Positions 24,603 to 34,122 of a stretch of 50,512 nucleotides of DNA are shown in pieces; the first letter of the stretch is position 1, and each line of letters begins with the position of its first letter. The DNA lies in contig JAYYVF010000082.1 in assembly GCA_036343635.1 (NCBI GenBank), positions 1-50,512 on the forward strand, read 5' to 3'. The position numbers and the translations under genes were made by a program. This DNA comes from GCA-2693325 sp036343635. GTDB taxonomy: Bacteria > Latescibacterota > UBA2968 > UBA8231. The notes below the pieces were generated by a model. That model was not told where the DNA came from and searched no databases. It saw only the letters and a list, made by a program, of their open reading frames with translations.

Positions 24603-25754
24603 ATGATGACTCGAGTTGCACACGTATTTCCGACAGATCGCGTTGCTTATTTGATGCGATCGCGTTTAATGCGTTTACAGGAAAAAGGTTTTTGCATAAG
24701 TGTCCTCTGTGGTGATCGAGGTTACACTGAGCGCCTCCGGCAATGTGGTTTGAATGTAGTAACTATACCTTTTGCAAGAGAAATATCTCCTGTAGTGGAC
24801 ATCCAGTGCATATGGTCGTTACGTGCCGCTTTGAGAAGAGGGCAATATGCTATTGCTCATTCACATAATCCCAAAGGAACACTACTTGGTCCAGTGTCGG
24901 CTCAGTGGGCAGGTTCAACTGTGGTTATACATACCGTACATGGTTTTTTGTTTAACGAATATAGTAGAGGCTTTTATCGTATAGCAGCATTGGCTGCTGA
25001 GCGGTGGTGCGCGTTTTGGTCCGATCATTTGCTTTTTCAAAGTGAAGAAGACTATGAATACGCAAAAAAGAAAATATTCAAGAATTCGGACCGTTTACAT
25101 TTGATAGGAAATGGAGTAGACGAAAGACGTTTTGATCAGGACAATTACCCTGAAGCACGTCAAAAAAAGAGATTTGAATTGGGGTTTAGTGAGAATCATT
25201 TTGTTGTGGGAATGGTGACGCGTTTAGTTCGAGAAAAAGGTTGTATTGATTTTTTTGCTGCAGCATCAATTATTTGTCAGCGTTATGAGAATGCTCGATT
25301 TTTATTAGTTGGAATACCTGAAAATACGGATCAAAAAGATGCTGTCGACCCTGTAGAACTTGCAAAGGAATACAGGATTGTTGATAAGTGTGTGTTGCTG
25401 GAAGACAGACTTGATATGCCGGAACTGTATTTGTCTATGGATCTGTGTGTATTGCCATCATATAGAGAAGGATTGCCTCGTTGCTTGCTTGAGGCTGCCG
25501 TGATGGGCATCCCGACCGTTGCTACGCGTATTCGCGGGTGTAAAGAAATCATCGTTGATGGTGAAACAGGATTGCTTTATCCGCCGGGCAATGTAAACGA
25601 ATTTGTAGCAGTGATAGATAGCTTAATAAATGACGAGATCCTTCGAAAGCGAATATCTAAAGAAGGCGTATTGCGTGTTAAAGCTAATTATACCGAAGCG
25701 CATGTCACTGAACGCATTGTCAGATTATACCAATCGGTTGTTCCAGATTCGTAA
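24603..25754 (+). CDS. Glycosyltransferase family 4
   Basis: 383 residues with a GT-B fold. The N-terminal half (VAHVFPTDRVAYLM..., IAHSHNPKGTLLG, HTVHGFLF) binds the acceptor. The C-terminal half has LIGNGVDERRF, GMVTRLVREKGCIDFF and the E-x7-E nucleotide-sugar motif in YREGLPRCLLEAAVMG, followed by GETGLLYPPGN. It probably adds a sugar to a lipid-linked or cell-surface glycan. There are two adjacent ATG codons (24603, 24606) and no clear ribosome site. No other polysaccharide-assembly gene is next to it. Confidence 0.9.
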   Translation: MMTRVAHVFPTDRVAYLMRSRLMRLQEKGFCISVLCGDRGYTERLRQCGLNVVTIPFAREISPVVDIQCIWSLRAALRRGQYAIAHSHNPKGTLLGPVSAQWAGSTVVIHTVHGFLFNEYSRGFYRIAALAAERWCAFWSDHLLFQSEEDYEYAKKKIFKNSDRLHLIGNGVDERRFDQDNYPEARQKKRFELGFSENHFVVGMVTRLVREKGCIDFFAAASIICQRYENARFLLVGIPENTDQKDAVDPVELAKEYRIVDKCVLLEDRLDMPELYLSMDLCVLPSYREGLPRCLLEAAVMGIPTVATRIRGCKEIIVDGETGLLYPPGNVNEFVAVIDSLINDEILRKRISKEGVLRVKANYTEAHVTERIVRLYQSVVPDS

Positions 25755-25770
25755 AATTCTGAGGAGAAAA

Positions 25771-26865
25771 TTATCTTTTATCAACTAAATTTCGAACAAT
25801 CTTGCGTTCGAATCGTGCAATTTCTTTAGTGCCTTCCAAGACTCCGATCTCTAAATTAAAATTCCGAATTTCTCCTGGTTTCATTTCTTGCAAGTAACCA
25901 TTCTTACGATTCCATTCGCGCCCGAGCACAGAAACATTTCCTGGTTCAACGCCTGCAACATAGGTGCCTTTATGATAGTGTAACCAATGATTTAAAAGAG
26001 GCATTTCCGATTGTTTGAAAATCCAGTAAATCCCGAGTTCTAGGCGGTCGTTAATAAGAGCAACATGAACATTGCCTGATTTGTCAGCTATAGGGCGATG
26101 AACGAATACATCATCTCTTTCGCGGGACTGTGGACTATTCACGATGCTATATTCGCGGGCTTCTATGGGTTGATCTGCAAGCCATTCTGTGCTCAGACTA
26201 CTATGAATTACAAAACGTGATCCAGCGTCTAGAATTGGAAAACCTGGATTGCAGTGGTATACAAACATGATAGGAGACGGATTTACACTAAGGTTTTCTA
26301 TGCTATCCGATATTCGGATGCATTTTTCTCCTAATTTGGTTGAAATTTCTCGCGTTAATTCTAAATTTGGACCAAAAACGATAGATTCACGCATTTTCCC
26401 CGAAATGCTTAGTTCAAAGTCATCTTCAATCCATTTACTATCGATAGAGACGTTTCGCCCCGGAATGTATGATAAACGTCCATGCAATGGTAAGAGTTCA
26501 TTTTCGATTTCTGGGTCAATTTCTGGGTGACCCACAAAAGTCATTCCACATGAAGTTAACATGCCCCCGTACCAACCCCGAAGCCAGCCGAAACCCTCTG
26601 GCTCATAGAAGGCTGGATTAACGTCTCCAGGACTAGCTCGAAAACATAAGGAATGGCCTTTGTAGGAAGCTGATGCAATATCCAGAGCGCGACCTGGTAA
26701 CAAACTGAACTGTAATCCAGATGCATTTGTAATTTCTACGACGTCCGTTCCGTTAGAAAAGCCATCGCGCATAGTTGCTTGTCTGGCTTGGATAAGTTGG
26801 CTAATGTCACCGACTCTATCCAAAATTCGTCTTCTACTGTATGAGCGTCCGAATATTTTTGCCAT
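25771..26865 (-). CDS. DUF4432 family, aldose-1-epimerase-like protein
   Basis: 364 residues. The pattern LLPGRALDIASASYKGHSL, FGWLRGWYGGMLTSCGM, PLHGRLSYIPGR, FVYHCNPGFPIL and CVAG-like VAGVEPGN is that of DUF4432, a galactose-mutarotase-like beta-sandwich. Such proteins are thought to act on the anomeric centre of sugars or sugar acids. Candidate active-site residues are the His of LHGR, the His of YHCN and the Glu of GVEPGN. It lies 1 kb from galE-galT-galK but is on the opposite strand, so a mutarotase role for the same sugars is possible but unproven. It converges with the glycosyltransferase gene with a 16-base gap. Confidence 0.8.
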   Translation of the reverse strand: MAKIFGRSYSRRRILDRVGDISQLIQARQATMRDGFSNGTDVVEITNASGLQFSLLPGRALDIASASYKGHSLCFRASPGDVNPAFYEPEGFGWLRGWYGGMLTSCGMTFVGHPEIDPEIENELLPLHGRLSYIPGRNVSIDSKWIEDDFELSISGKMRESIVFGPNLELTREISTKLGEKCIRISDSIENLSVNPSPIMFVYHCNPGFPILDAGSRFVIHSSLSTEWLADQPIEAREYSIVNSPQSRERDDVFVHRPIADKSGNVHVALINDRLELGIYWIFKQSEMPLLNHWLHYHKGTYVAGVEPGNVSVLGREWNRKNGYLQEMKPGEIRNFNLEIGVLEGTKEIARFERKIVRNLVDKR

Positions 26866-27029
26866 AGTCCATTTTCTCCAAGTGTCTGATGCAAGATAGC
26901 ATTATAATACTCATTGAAAAATTATACGATAGAGTGCGATTAAGTCAAAATGTTTTGATTTTTTCGACACAGTTAATCTGTGAAGAATGAATGACATAAA
27001 ATAGAAAATAGCACAGAGTAATCTTAGGA

Positions 27030-27704
27030 TTAATCATCCATCGGCTCTATTGCTTGTGAATTGTTCCAAATGGCTTTATTTACTTCCTTAGACACACGGT
27101 AGAACGTTATGTCTTCAGATTCATATGGAACTAAACAATCTAAGAGAGTTGCTTCTTCTTCGCCTGTTTTTAACCATTTATTACGGGCATGTCCTTGTAG
27201 GATCACGGGCATACGGTTGTGTAAAGCGGAGAGTTGTTTACTTGCAGCAACCGTAGCTATAGTGCAGGTAAAGAGTTCACCTCCATCAGGATCATACCAA
27301 ATGTCCCACAAACCAGCAAAAAACATTGGGCTCTTATTTTGCATGTGTACATAGTGGGGGGTTTTTATGTTTGTCTCCAGTTTCCATTCATAATAACCAC
27401 TGGCTGGAATTAAACATCGCCTGCGTTTATATGCTGCTCGAAATGAAGGTTTTTCATTGATAGTTTCTGACCTTGCATTGATCATTTTTGCTGACCATGT
27501 TGGGTCTTTTGCCCAACTCGGAACAAGTCCCCACTGGAAAACATCTAATTTATTATCAGACTTTTTAGGACACTTTGTGATGGCTAAAACGGGTTTGGTT
27601 GGAGCGATATTGAAATTTGGATTAATGCTATCGATATCCGCCGTAAATGAAATATGGTTTTGTAATTCGGGTATATCGTGATGCAGTACGAAGCGTCCAC
27701 ACAT
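27030..27704 (-). CDS. yedK: SRAP domain protein (YedK/HMCES family), abasic-site DNA-protein crosslinker
   Basis: 224 residues. This family binds single-stranded DNA and forms a thiazolidine crosslink with abasic sites through Cys2, shielding them. The catalytic set is complete: MCGRF at the start (so ATG 27704 is certain), WGLVPSWAKDP, INARSETI, CLIPASGYYEWK with the catalytic Glu, and the His in ALHNRMPVIL. The length is normal. The gene is monocistronic and divergent from galE. Confidence 0.95.
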   Translation of the reverse strand: MCGRFVLHHDIPELQNHISFTADIDSINPNFNIAPTKPVLAITKCPKKSDNKLDVFQWGLVPSWAKDPTWSAKMINARSETINEKPSFRAAYKRRRCLIPASGYYEWKLETNIKTPHYVHMQNKSPMFFAGLWDIWYDPDGGELFTCTIATVAASKQLSALHNRMPVILQGHARNKWLKTGEEEATLLDCLVPYESEDITFYRVSKEVNKAIWNNSQAIEPMDD

Positions 27705-27868
27705 GATGTCATCTCGTTAAAATGTTTTTTTGACGTACGATAGTTTTTAGCTTTTTTTCTCAGACCTAAGGTGTTTCTGTTTATAAAATAGGGAACAAAA
27801 CGAATTTATGCGGTATTTTGCAAATCATATCGTATCGATTATCGAATGCGTCGATTAGGAGTATATTT

Positions 27869-28864
27869 ATGACTATAATGGTTACTGGTGGTTCGGGGTA
27901 TATTGGTAGCGTAACTGTTGAAATATTACGTGCTGCGGGAGAGGATATTGTTGTCGTAGATGATTTTTACCGAGGCCATGAGTCTGCACTTGCCTCGGAT
28001 ATTCCTATATACAAAGGGAAGGTTGGGGATCGAGAATTAATCCGGAGAATTATTAAAAAGCACTCTATTAAAGCTTGCGTACATTTTGCTGCACTAACTT
28101 ATGTGGGTGAATCTGTTGAAAACCCTTTGCATTATTACGAAAATAATGCTGTCCAAACTTTGACTCTTATTGAAGAATTAGTTCGTGGCAAAGTTGAAAT
28201 GATGGTTTTTTCTTCCACTGCAGCGACTTATGGTGAACCTGAGTATTCGCCACTTGATGAAATGCATCCTCAGTGTCCTGAGAATCCATATGGATGGGGT
28301 AAACTCTTTGTTGAGCGAGCATTGAAATCAACTGCTGCTGCCCATGGTCTGCGTTTTGTAGGACTTCGATATTTTAATGCTGCGGGTGCCTCTGAAGACA
28401 GAGGAGAAGATCATATACCTGAATCACATTTGATCCCGAATGTTTTATTTGCTGCCATGGGGCGTCGTGAAAAGATTTCTGTATTTGGTAACAATTATGC
28501 AACGCCTGATGGCACGCCAATACGGGATTATGTTCATGTTGTGGATTTGGCTGAAGCACACATACTTGCGCTTAATCATTTACGGGATGGTGGTGTTTCA
28601 GAATTTGTGAATTTAGGTAATGGTAAGGGCTATTCTGTATTTGAGGTGATAGAAACAGCGAGGCGTGTCACGAAGCACAGTATTCAGATTGACGTTCAAT
28701 CTCCCAGGATTGGAGATCCTTCTTTCTTGGTAGCGAATTCGGAAAAAGCTAGAAAATTGCTTGGTTGGTGCCCCCAATTTGGCGAATTAGAGCAAATTGT
28801 ACGGAGCGCATGGGCATGGCATAACAAATATCCGCATGGCTATAAGGATCATCATGGAATTTAA
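27869..28864 (+). CDS. galE: UDP-glucose 4-epimerase
   Basis: 331 residues. It interconverts UDP-galactose and UDP-glucose. The NAD-binding motif VTGGSGYIGS starts at residue 4. The catalytic Ser/Thr is in FSSTAATYGEP and the YxxxK pair is in PYGWGKLF. RYFNAAGAS and RDYVHVVDLAEAH are further family marks. I start at ATG 27869 because AGGAG lies eight bases upstream and family members begin there; an earlier ATG in frame (27818) would add 17 residues with no likeness. First gene of the galETK operon. Confidence 0.95.
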   Translation: MTIMVTGGSGYIGSVTVEILRAAGEDIVVVDDFYRGHESALASDIPIYKGKVGDRELIRRIIKKHSIKACVHFAALTYVGESVENPLHYYENNAVQTLTLIEELVRGKVEMMVFSSTAATYGEPEYSPLDEMHPQCPENPYGWGKLFVERALKSTAAAHGLRFVGLRYFNAAGASEDRGEDHIPESHLIPNVLFAAMGRREKISVFGNNYATPDGTPIRDYVHVVDLAEAHILALNHLRDGGVSEFVNLGNGKGYSVFEVIETARRVTKHSIQIDVQSPRIGDPSFLVANSEKARKLLGWCPQFGELEQIVRSAWAWHNKYPHGYKDHHGI

Positions 28865-29900
28865 TGATAAAGAACATCCACATCGAAGATATAATCCATT
28901 GAATGGGCAGTGGATCCTTGTGTCGCCCCATCGATCCAAGCGGCCATGGAAGGGTCAACTAGAAGATACAGGATTTACTGTCGTTCGTTCTGATTATGAT
29001 CCAGAATGTTATTTGTGTCCCGGTAATGAAAGATATGGTGGTTCTTGGAATCCTAATTACACCAACACGTTTGTATTTACGAATGACTTTCCTGCTTTAT
29101 TGGAAGATTGTCCTAAACCGGAGGTGATTCATGATCAATTGTTGGTAAGAGAAGGTGTAAGCGGTACCTGTAGGGTAGTATGTTTTTCCCCAAGGCATGA
29201 TCGAAGCTTGGCGGAAATGGATGTTCATGAGATTCTGAGCGTGATCAATTTGTGGGCAGAGCAGAATATTGAACTTGGTCAGCATTATCGATGGGTTCAG
29301 ATTTTTGAGAATAAGGGAGCTGCCATGGGTAGTTCGAACCCGCATCCCCATGGCCAAATATGGGCACAGAATGACTTGCCAGTTGAAATTTTTAGTGAGG
29401 ATGAAATGCAGAGGGTATATTTTACGAAAAACAACCGGAGGCTATTATCAGATTACGTTGAATTAGAAGAGGATCGCCAAGAGCGGATTGTTGTGGAATA
29501 TGGTTCATGGATGGCGGTAGTTCCGTATTGGGCTCTTTGGCCTTACGAAACTATAGTTCTCTGTCGTGAACCTCTGCAGCGATTGGATCAACTTGATTGT
29601 ATTCAACGTGAGGAATTGGCCCATTTGATCAAATTGCTTTTAGTTCGCTATGACAACCTGTTCGAAACTTCATTTCCCTACTCAATGGGTTGGCATGGGG
29701 CTCCATGGAAAAATGACGATGTATCTCACTGGCAGCTTCATGCACATTTCTTCCCACCTTTGTTACGATCTGCTACGGTGAAGAAATTTATGGTCGGTTA
29801 CGAAATGTTGGCTGAAGCTCAGAGAGATTTGACACCTGAACAGGCCGCAGAGCATTTGAGGAACCTGAGTAGTGAGCATTATTTACAGAAGGAGGAATAG
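28854..29900 (+). CDS. galT: Galactose-1-phosphate uridylyltransferase
   Basis: 348 residues. It exchanges UMP between UDP-glucose and galactose-1-phosphate. The zinc-ligand motif CYLCPGNERYGG and the active-site SSNPHPHGQIWA, with the uridylylated His, are intact, as is WQLHAHFFPP near the end. The start at ATG 28854 overlaps the end of galE by 11 bases and has AAGGA seven bases upstream. The galK start shares its last base with the galT stop, so translation is coupled. Confidence 0.95.
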   Translation: MEFNDKEHPHRRYNPLNGQWILVSPHRSKRPWKGQLEDTGFTVVRSDYDPECYLCPGNERYGGSWNPNYTNTFVFTNDFPALLEDCPKPEVIHDQLLVREGVSGTCRVVCFSPRHDRSLAEMDVHEILSVINLWAEQNIELGQHYRWVQIFENKGAAMGSSNPHPHGQIWAQNDLPVEIFSEDEMQRVYFTKNNRRLLSDYVELEEDRQERIVVEYGSWMAVVPYWALWPYETIVLCREPLQRLDQLDCIQREELAHLIKLLLVRYDNLFETSFPYSMGWHGAPWKNDDVSHWQLHAHFFPPLLRSATVKKFMVGYEMLAEAQRDLTPEQAAEHLRNLSSEHYLQKEE

Positions 29901-31048
29901 TGATCGATATGCAAACACGCATAGTTAAGGCCTTTACTGATTACTTTCACGTAGGTCCCGATTGGGTAATACGTTCTCCTGGGCGTGTCAATCTAATTGG
30001 GGAGCATACCGATTACAACGATGGTTTTGTGCTTCCTATGACTATAGATCGTTCTGTGTACATTGCTGGGATACCTAATAACAACGATCGGGTAGAATTA
30101 TTTTCTTTGGATTATGATACGAATGGAAGTTTTCCACTTGAGGAAATAAATGAACTGAAGCCTAACAGTACAACGTGGCTTGAGTATGTAAAAGGAACGA
30201 TGTGGGCTTTGAAGTCAGCCGGTTATCATTTAAGTGGATGGACAGGTGTAATTGCTGGAGATGTCCCGATCGGAGCTGGATTGTCGTCTTCGGCCGCGTT
30301 AGAGTTGGCTACAGCTCGTGCATGCCAAGTTGTGTCGAAATTTGTCTGGGATGAGACTGAAATGGCCTTGCTCAGTCAGCGTGCAGAGAATCAATGGGTC
30401 GGAGTTCAATGCGGTATAATGGATCAAATGATATCTGCTCGAGGGTTAAGAGATCACGCATTGTTGTTCGACTGTCGTTCATTAGAGGGCCGATTAGTTT
30501 CGTTACCCTCAAACGCATCTATCGTTATTTTAGATACCGGAACTAGAAGAGGGTTGGTTGATTCAGCTTACAATGATCGACGGGATCAATGTGAGGATGC
30601 GGCTTCCGCGCTCAGCGTAAATGCACTACGTGATATTGATTTGACGGAATTGCTGAACAAGGAAAGTATATTGGATCCTGTGGCCTTCAGAAGGGCTAGA
30701 CATGTAGTTAGCGAAAATGCCCGTACGGAAAGAGCCGCGTTGGCTATGGAGATGGATAATGCCATAGAGTTAGGTGAACTAATGGACGATAGTCACGTCA
30801 GCTTGCGTGATGACTTTGAGGTTTCGAGTATAGCATTAGACGAAATGGTTGAATGTGCGCATCGACAGCCGAGTTGCCTTGGAGCTCGGATGACTGGAGC
30901 AGGTTTTGGTGGCTGTGCCGTTGCTTTGGTTGAAACCCCGTATATAGAAGAGTTTTCTAGGAGAACCGCAGAAGATTATAGGAGTTCCACCGGTAACGAT
31001 CCTGACGTTTATGTTTGTAATGCTACCAATGGAGCGGAACAGTTATAA
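29900..31048 (+). CDS. galK: Galactokinase
   Basis: 382 residues of the GHMP kinase family. It phosphorylates galactose with ATP. The signature SPGRVNLIGEHTDYNDGFVLP near the N-terminus, the ATP loop PIGAGLSSSAALE, the catalytic Asp in CGIMDQM and the C-terminal GARMTGAGFGGC are all present. The start is GTG 29900, which overlaps the galT TAG by one base and has GGAGG four bases upstream. With galE and galT it forms a complete Leloir pathway except for a canonical galM. Confidence 0.95.
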   Translation: MIDMQTRIVKAFTDYFHVGPDWVIRSPGRVNLIGEHTDYNDGFVLPMTIDRSVYIAGIPNNNDRVELFSLDYDTNGSFPLEEINELKPNSTTWLEYVKGTMWALKSAGYHLSGWTGVIAGDVPIGAGLSSSAALELATARACQVVSKFVWDETEMALLSQRAENQWVGVQCGIMDQMISARGLRDHALLFDCRSLEGRLVSLPSNASIVILDTGTRRGLVDSAYNDRRDQCEDAASALSVNALRDIDLTELLNKESILDPVAFRRARHVVSENARTERAALAMEMDNAIELGELMDDSHVSLRDDFEVSSIALDEMVECAHRQPSCLGARMTGAGFGGCAVALVETPYIEEFSRRTAEDYRSSTGNDPDVYVCNATNGAEQL

Positions 31049-31064
31049 AATTCGTATAGTTTTT

Positions 31065-31841
31065 CTATATCTTCCCTTGTTTCTCCCAATCTTCGTATAG
31101 CTTTTTTCGGTATGCATCTGCTTGTTTTGAATCCTCGGCAGCTGTTTGAGAGAAATATACAAAACCCAGAGCACGTCGCGGGCGGTCACTTTTGTTTGCA
31201 TCCGCTCGATGAATTGTCATTGAATGATGTGCTATTAGATCACCTGGTTCGACGCAAACAGGTATCTCCTTTTCTATGTCAGTATTTTTATATTCTGATA
31301 ATCCTTGAGAGAAGCCAAGGACATCAGTTCGTTGGTGGGCCCGCATACCTTCTTTATGTGACCCCGGCAGATATCGAATACATCCATTTGCTTTATCGAT
31401 TGAATCCTGGGCTAACCATAAAGTGATTGCTTCATTTGGCTCAAGCATGAAGTAGAAACCGTCTTGATGTGGAGGGGTGAGCTTTCCAATAAGGGGTAGC
31501 TTGTTAAACCACTGAAGATTTTTACCTCGCACCGATCCACCTAACAAAGTCTGAGATATGTCATGCAGACGTTCCCCATGAAAAAGGGCGGAGAAAAATG
31601 GATGGTGTGCTCCCATGTTTTGTAATCGCATGAGTGTTTTGGGATCTTCTTTATTCTCATAGAATGCTTCATTTTCGTCTAACTTAGGCAATGTATGATC
31701 GATATAGCTGTTTAAGGCACTGTTAATTTCTTCCATTTCAGTTAAAGAGAAAAAGCTTCGTAACACAACAAAACCATTTTTTTCAAAATCATTTTTCATA
31801 GCAGAAAAATTCACACTGGACCTCTTGGTCTTTCTTGACAT
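31065..31841 (-). CDS. Phytanoyl-CoA dioxygenase (PhyH) family protein
   Basis: 258 residues, Fe(II)/2-oxoglutarate-dependent oxygenase fold. The iron ligands are readable: His and Asp in PPHQDGFYF and the distal His in HHSMTIHRAD. The 2-oxoglutarate-binding Arg is probably in SDRPRRALGFVYF. NGCIRYLPGSHKEG is a typical family stretch. Members hydroxylate many small molecules, so the substrate is open. The start is ATG 31841 or ATG 31799, neither with a good ribosome site. It converges with galK and is divergent from the aminotransferase. Confidence 0.9.
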   Translation of the reverse strand: MSRKTKRSSVNFSAMKNDFEKNGFVVLRSFFSLTEMEEINSALNSYIDHTLPKLDENEAFYENKEDPKTLMRLQNMGAHHPFFSALFHGERLHDISQTLLGGSVRGKNLQWFNKLPLIGKLTPPHQDGFYFMLEPNEAITLWLAQDSIDKANGCIRYLPGSHKEGMRAHQRTDVLGFSQGLSEYKNTDIEKEIPVCVEPGDLIAHHSMTIHRADANKSDRPRRALGFVYFSQTAAEDSKQADAYRKKLYEDWEKQGKI

Positions 31842-32029
31842 ATATAATCACTTTTAAGATGGCGCTAATGCTAATTAGTTTACTACATCTATGGAAGTTA
31901 ACCAATTTTATTTAGATTTGATTAGTGCGCTGTGTTGTGATAAAATTTCATCCGCTATGAGGACTTTGTAAATAGTGAAAAATAAGGTTCTCTCAAATCC
32001 ATAGAACAAAATATCGAATAGGAAAATTT

Positions 32030-33136
32030 ATGGAATTGAACCATCTCTTTGCAGAAACGGTACGGGGGTTATCTGATAAAGCACCTTTTATTTCACCTGA
32101 AGCCATAGAGCGTAATTTAGGCAAAAAAATTCTACTGCGGGTAGGTGCTAACGAGAGTAATTTTGGTCCTTCTCCTTGCGTAGCTTTGGCTATGCGAAAT
32201 TCAATAGATATGGTTTACAAATATGGCGATCCAGAAGGAATGGATTTACGTAAATTGTTGGGCGAAAAATTTTGTATCGATAGTAAAGACATAGCGCTGG
32301 GAGGCGGAATTGATGATTTACTTGGTTTGTTCGTTAGATTATTTATTGAACCGGGTGAGAAAGTAATAACGTCTATGGGGGCTTATCCGACGCTTAATTA
32401 CCATGTTGAAGGATTTGGCGGTCAACTTTATAGCGTCCCCTACGTTGATGATAAAGAGGATGTTGTGGGACTTTCTGATGCGGTACAGTCTGAAAATGCA
32501 AAAATGGTTTATTTGGCTAATCCTGATAATCCAATGGGTACCTGGCACGAGAAAGATGAATTGGAGATGTTTGTAAACAATATTCCTTCCACATGTATTG
32601 TTCTGATTGATGAGGCATATTCCGATTTTGCTCCTACAAATGCTTTATTAAATCCTAAATCAACTCCTAAGAATGTTATTCATTTACGGACTTTCTCGAA
32701 GGCTCATGGTATGGCTGGTGCTCGTATTGGCTACGCTATTTGTAACGAAGAAATTTGTTTGGGTTTGGACAAAATTCGAAATCATTTCGGTGTAAATCGA
32801 ATTGCTCAGGCGGGTGCTATGGCCTCATTGTCAGATGAATCCTACGTAAATTGGGTGATTAAAGAAGTTGCGGAGGGGCAAAGGTTTTATGAGGATTTAG
32901 CACTTGAATTGAATTTGTCTGTAATACCCTCAGCCACCAATTTTGTTGCCATGGATTTAGGTTCCAGTGAGCGTGCAAAAGAGTTGTCATCCGAGCTAAT
33001 AAAAAAAAGGGTCTTTGTCCGAATGCCTAGTGTTTCTCCATTAAACCGGTGTATTCGAATTACAATAGGCCCTGCAGAAGAACGACAACAAGTGGCTGAG
33101 GCCATCCGGAACTCTTGGAAGAAATTACCAAAATGA
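32030..33136 (+). CDS. PLP-dependent aminotransferase, histidinol-phosphate aminotransferase-like
   Basis: 368 residues, class I/II fold. The N-terminal LRVGANESNFGPSP, the ALGGGIDDLL loop, NPDNPMGTW, VLIDEAYSDF and the PLP-lysine in TFSKAHGMAGARIGYA match the HisC subgroup. C-terminal RCIRITIGPAEE has the carboxylate-binding Arg. No his genes are nearby, so it may act on another amino or imidazole compound. The start has AGGA eight bases upstream. The next gene begins in an ATGA overlap with its stop. Confidence 0.85.
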   Translation: MELNHLFAETVRGLSDKAPFISPEAIERNLGKKILLRVGANESNFGPSPCVALAMRNSIDMVYKYGDPEGMDLRKLLGEKFCIDSKDIALGGGIDDLLGLFVRLFIEPGEKVITSMGAYPTLNYHVEGFGGQLYSVPYVDDKEDVVGLSDAVQSENAKMVYLANPDNPMGTWHEKDELEMFVNNIPSTCIVLIDEAYSDFAPTNALLNPKSTPKNVIHLRTFSKAHGMAGARIGYAICNEEICLGLDKIRNHFGVNRIAQAGAMASLSDESYVNWVIKEVAEGQRFYEDLALELNLSVIPSATNFVAMDLGSSERAKELSSELIKKRVFVRMPSVSPLNRCIRITIGPAEERQQVAEAIRNSWKKLPK

Positions 33137-34020
33137 ATGTACTAATTGGTGGAAGTAACGGTTTGATTGGAAAAGAATTAGTTATTCGATTGCGTTCAGA
33201 GGGCCACCGAGTTATTTGCTTGGTTCGTCGGGAACCTTATTCCAGTGATGAGATTCAATGGGATATTCCCAAGGGTAGGATCGAGATTAAATCTATTCCT
33301 TCTATTGATTCCGTAATTCATTTAGGAGGCGTTCCTATAGCTGATAGGAGGTGGTCAGACACTGTTCGGGACGAATTACGCTCGAGTCGTATTGATAGCA
33401 CTGAGTTGCTTGTCGAAGCTATTGGAGAAATGCCCGTGAAGCCTAAACTATTTCTTTGTGCTTCGGCAGTAGGTATTTACGGAGAAAGAGGAGATGAAAA
33501 ACTAACAGAGCGCAGTAATATCGGAAGGGGTTTCTTAGCAGATCTCAGCTCGGATTGGGAGAAGATGGCCTCAAAAGCTCCAGTGGAACGTATTGTGCAT
33601 ACGCGTTTCGGCCTTGTACTTTCTCCAAATGGCGGGGCACTATCTAAGATGTTGTTACCATTTCGATTAGGCGTAGGCGGAAGATTAGGTGATGGTCGCC
33701 ATTATATGAGTTGGATAACACTTTCCGATGCGGCTTCAGCTCTGATGTTTCTTCTGAACAGGTCTACTGCTGAGGGACCGGTCAATATTGTATCTCCGTT
33801 TCCGGTCAGGAATGAAGAGTTTACTCGAATACTGGGAACGGTATTAAAACGCCCTGCATTGCTTCCAGTTCCTGTTTTGGCATTGCGCTTATTATTTGGT
33901 TCCATGGTTGACGAAGCGCTTGTTTCGAGTCAATACGTGATTCCAAATGTTTTATTAGAGGAAGGCTTTCAATTTGATCAATTTAAATTAGAGAGCGCTT
34001 TATTCGCAATGTTAAACTGA
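33133..34020 (+). CDS. TIGR01777-family SDR epimerase-like protein (YfcH/SDR39U1)
   Basis: 295 residues from ATG 33133, which overlaps the aminotransferase stop (ATGA). The Rossmann motif IGGSNGLIGKELV, VIHLGGVPIADRRW, LFLCASAVGIYG, TRFGLVLSPNGGALSKM and the C-terminal DUF1731 segment (RPALLPVPVLALRLLFGSM) are typical of TIGR01777 proteins. In cyanobacteria and plants a relative affects cell division (SulA/GC1), but the reaction is not known. An in-frame TTG at 33115 exists but is less likely. Confidence 0.9.
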   Translation: MNVLIGGSNGLIGKELVIRLRSEGHRVICLVRREPYSSDEIQWDIPKGRIEIKSIPSIDSVIHLGGVPIADRRWSDTVRDELRSSRIDSTELLVEAIGEMPVKPKLFLCASAVGIYGERGDEKLTERSNIGRGFLADLSSDWEKMASKAPVERIVHTRFGLVLSPNGGALSKMLLPFRLGVGGRLGDGRHYMSWITLSDAASALMFLLNRSTAEGPVNIVSPFPVRNEEFTRILGTVLKRPALLPVPVLALRLLFGSMVDEALVSSQYVIPNVLLEEGFQFDQFKLESALFAMLN

Positions 34021-34122
34021 TGTTTGTTGGTAATTTTTTTGATTAATAATTGGCCATCGTCTTACCGTAAATTTTGTGTATCCGTGTAACTCTATTTTGT
34101 GTTAAACGAATAGGAGACTAAT

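Noticed and set aside
27109..27354. 81-codon plus-strand frame inside the SRAP gene
   Set aside because: Antisense to a complete, conserved gene, with no domain.
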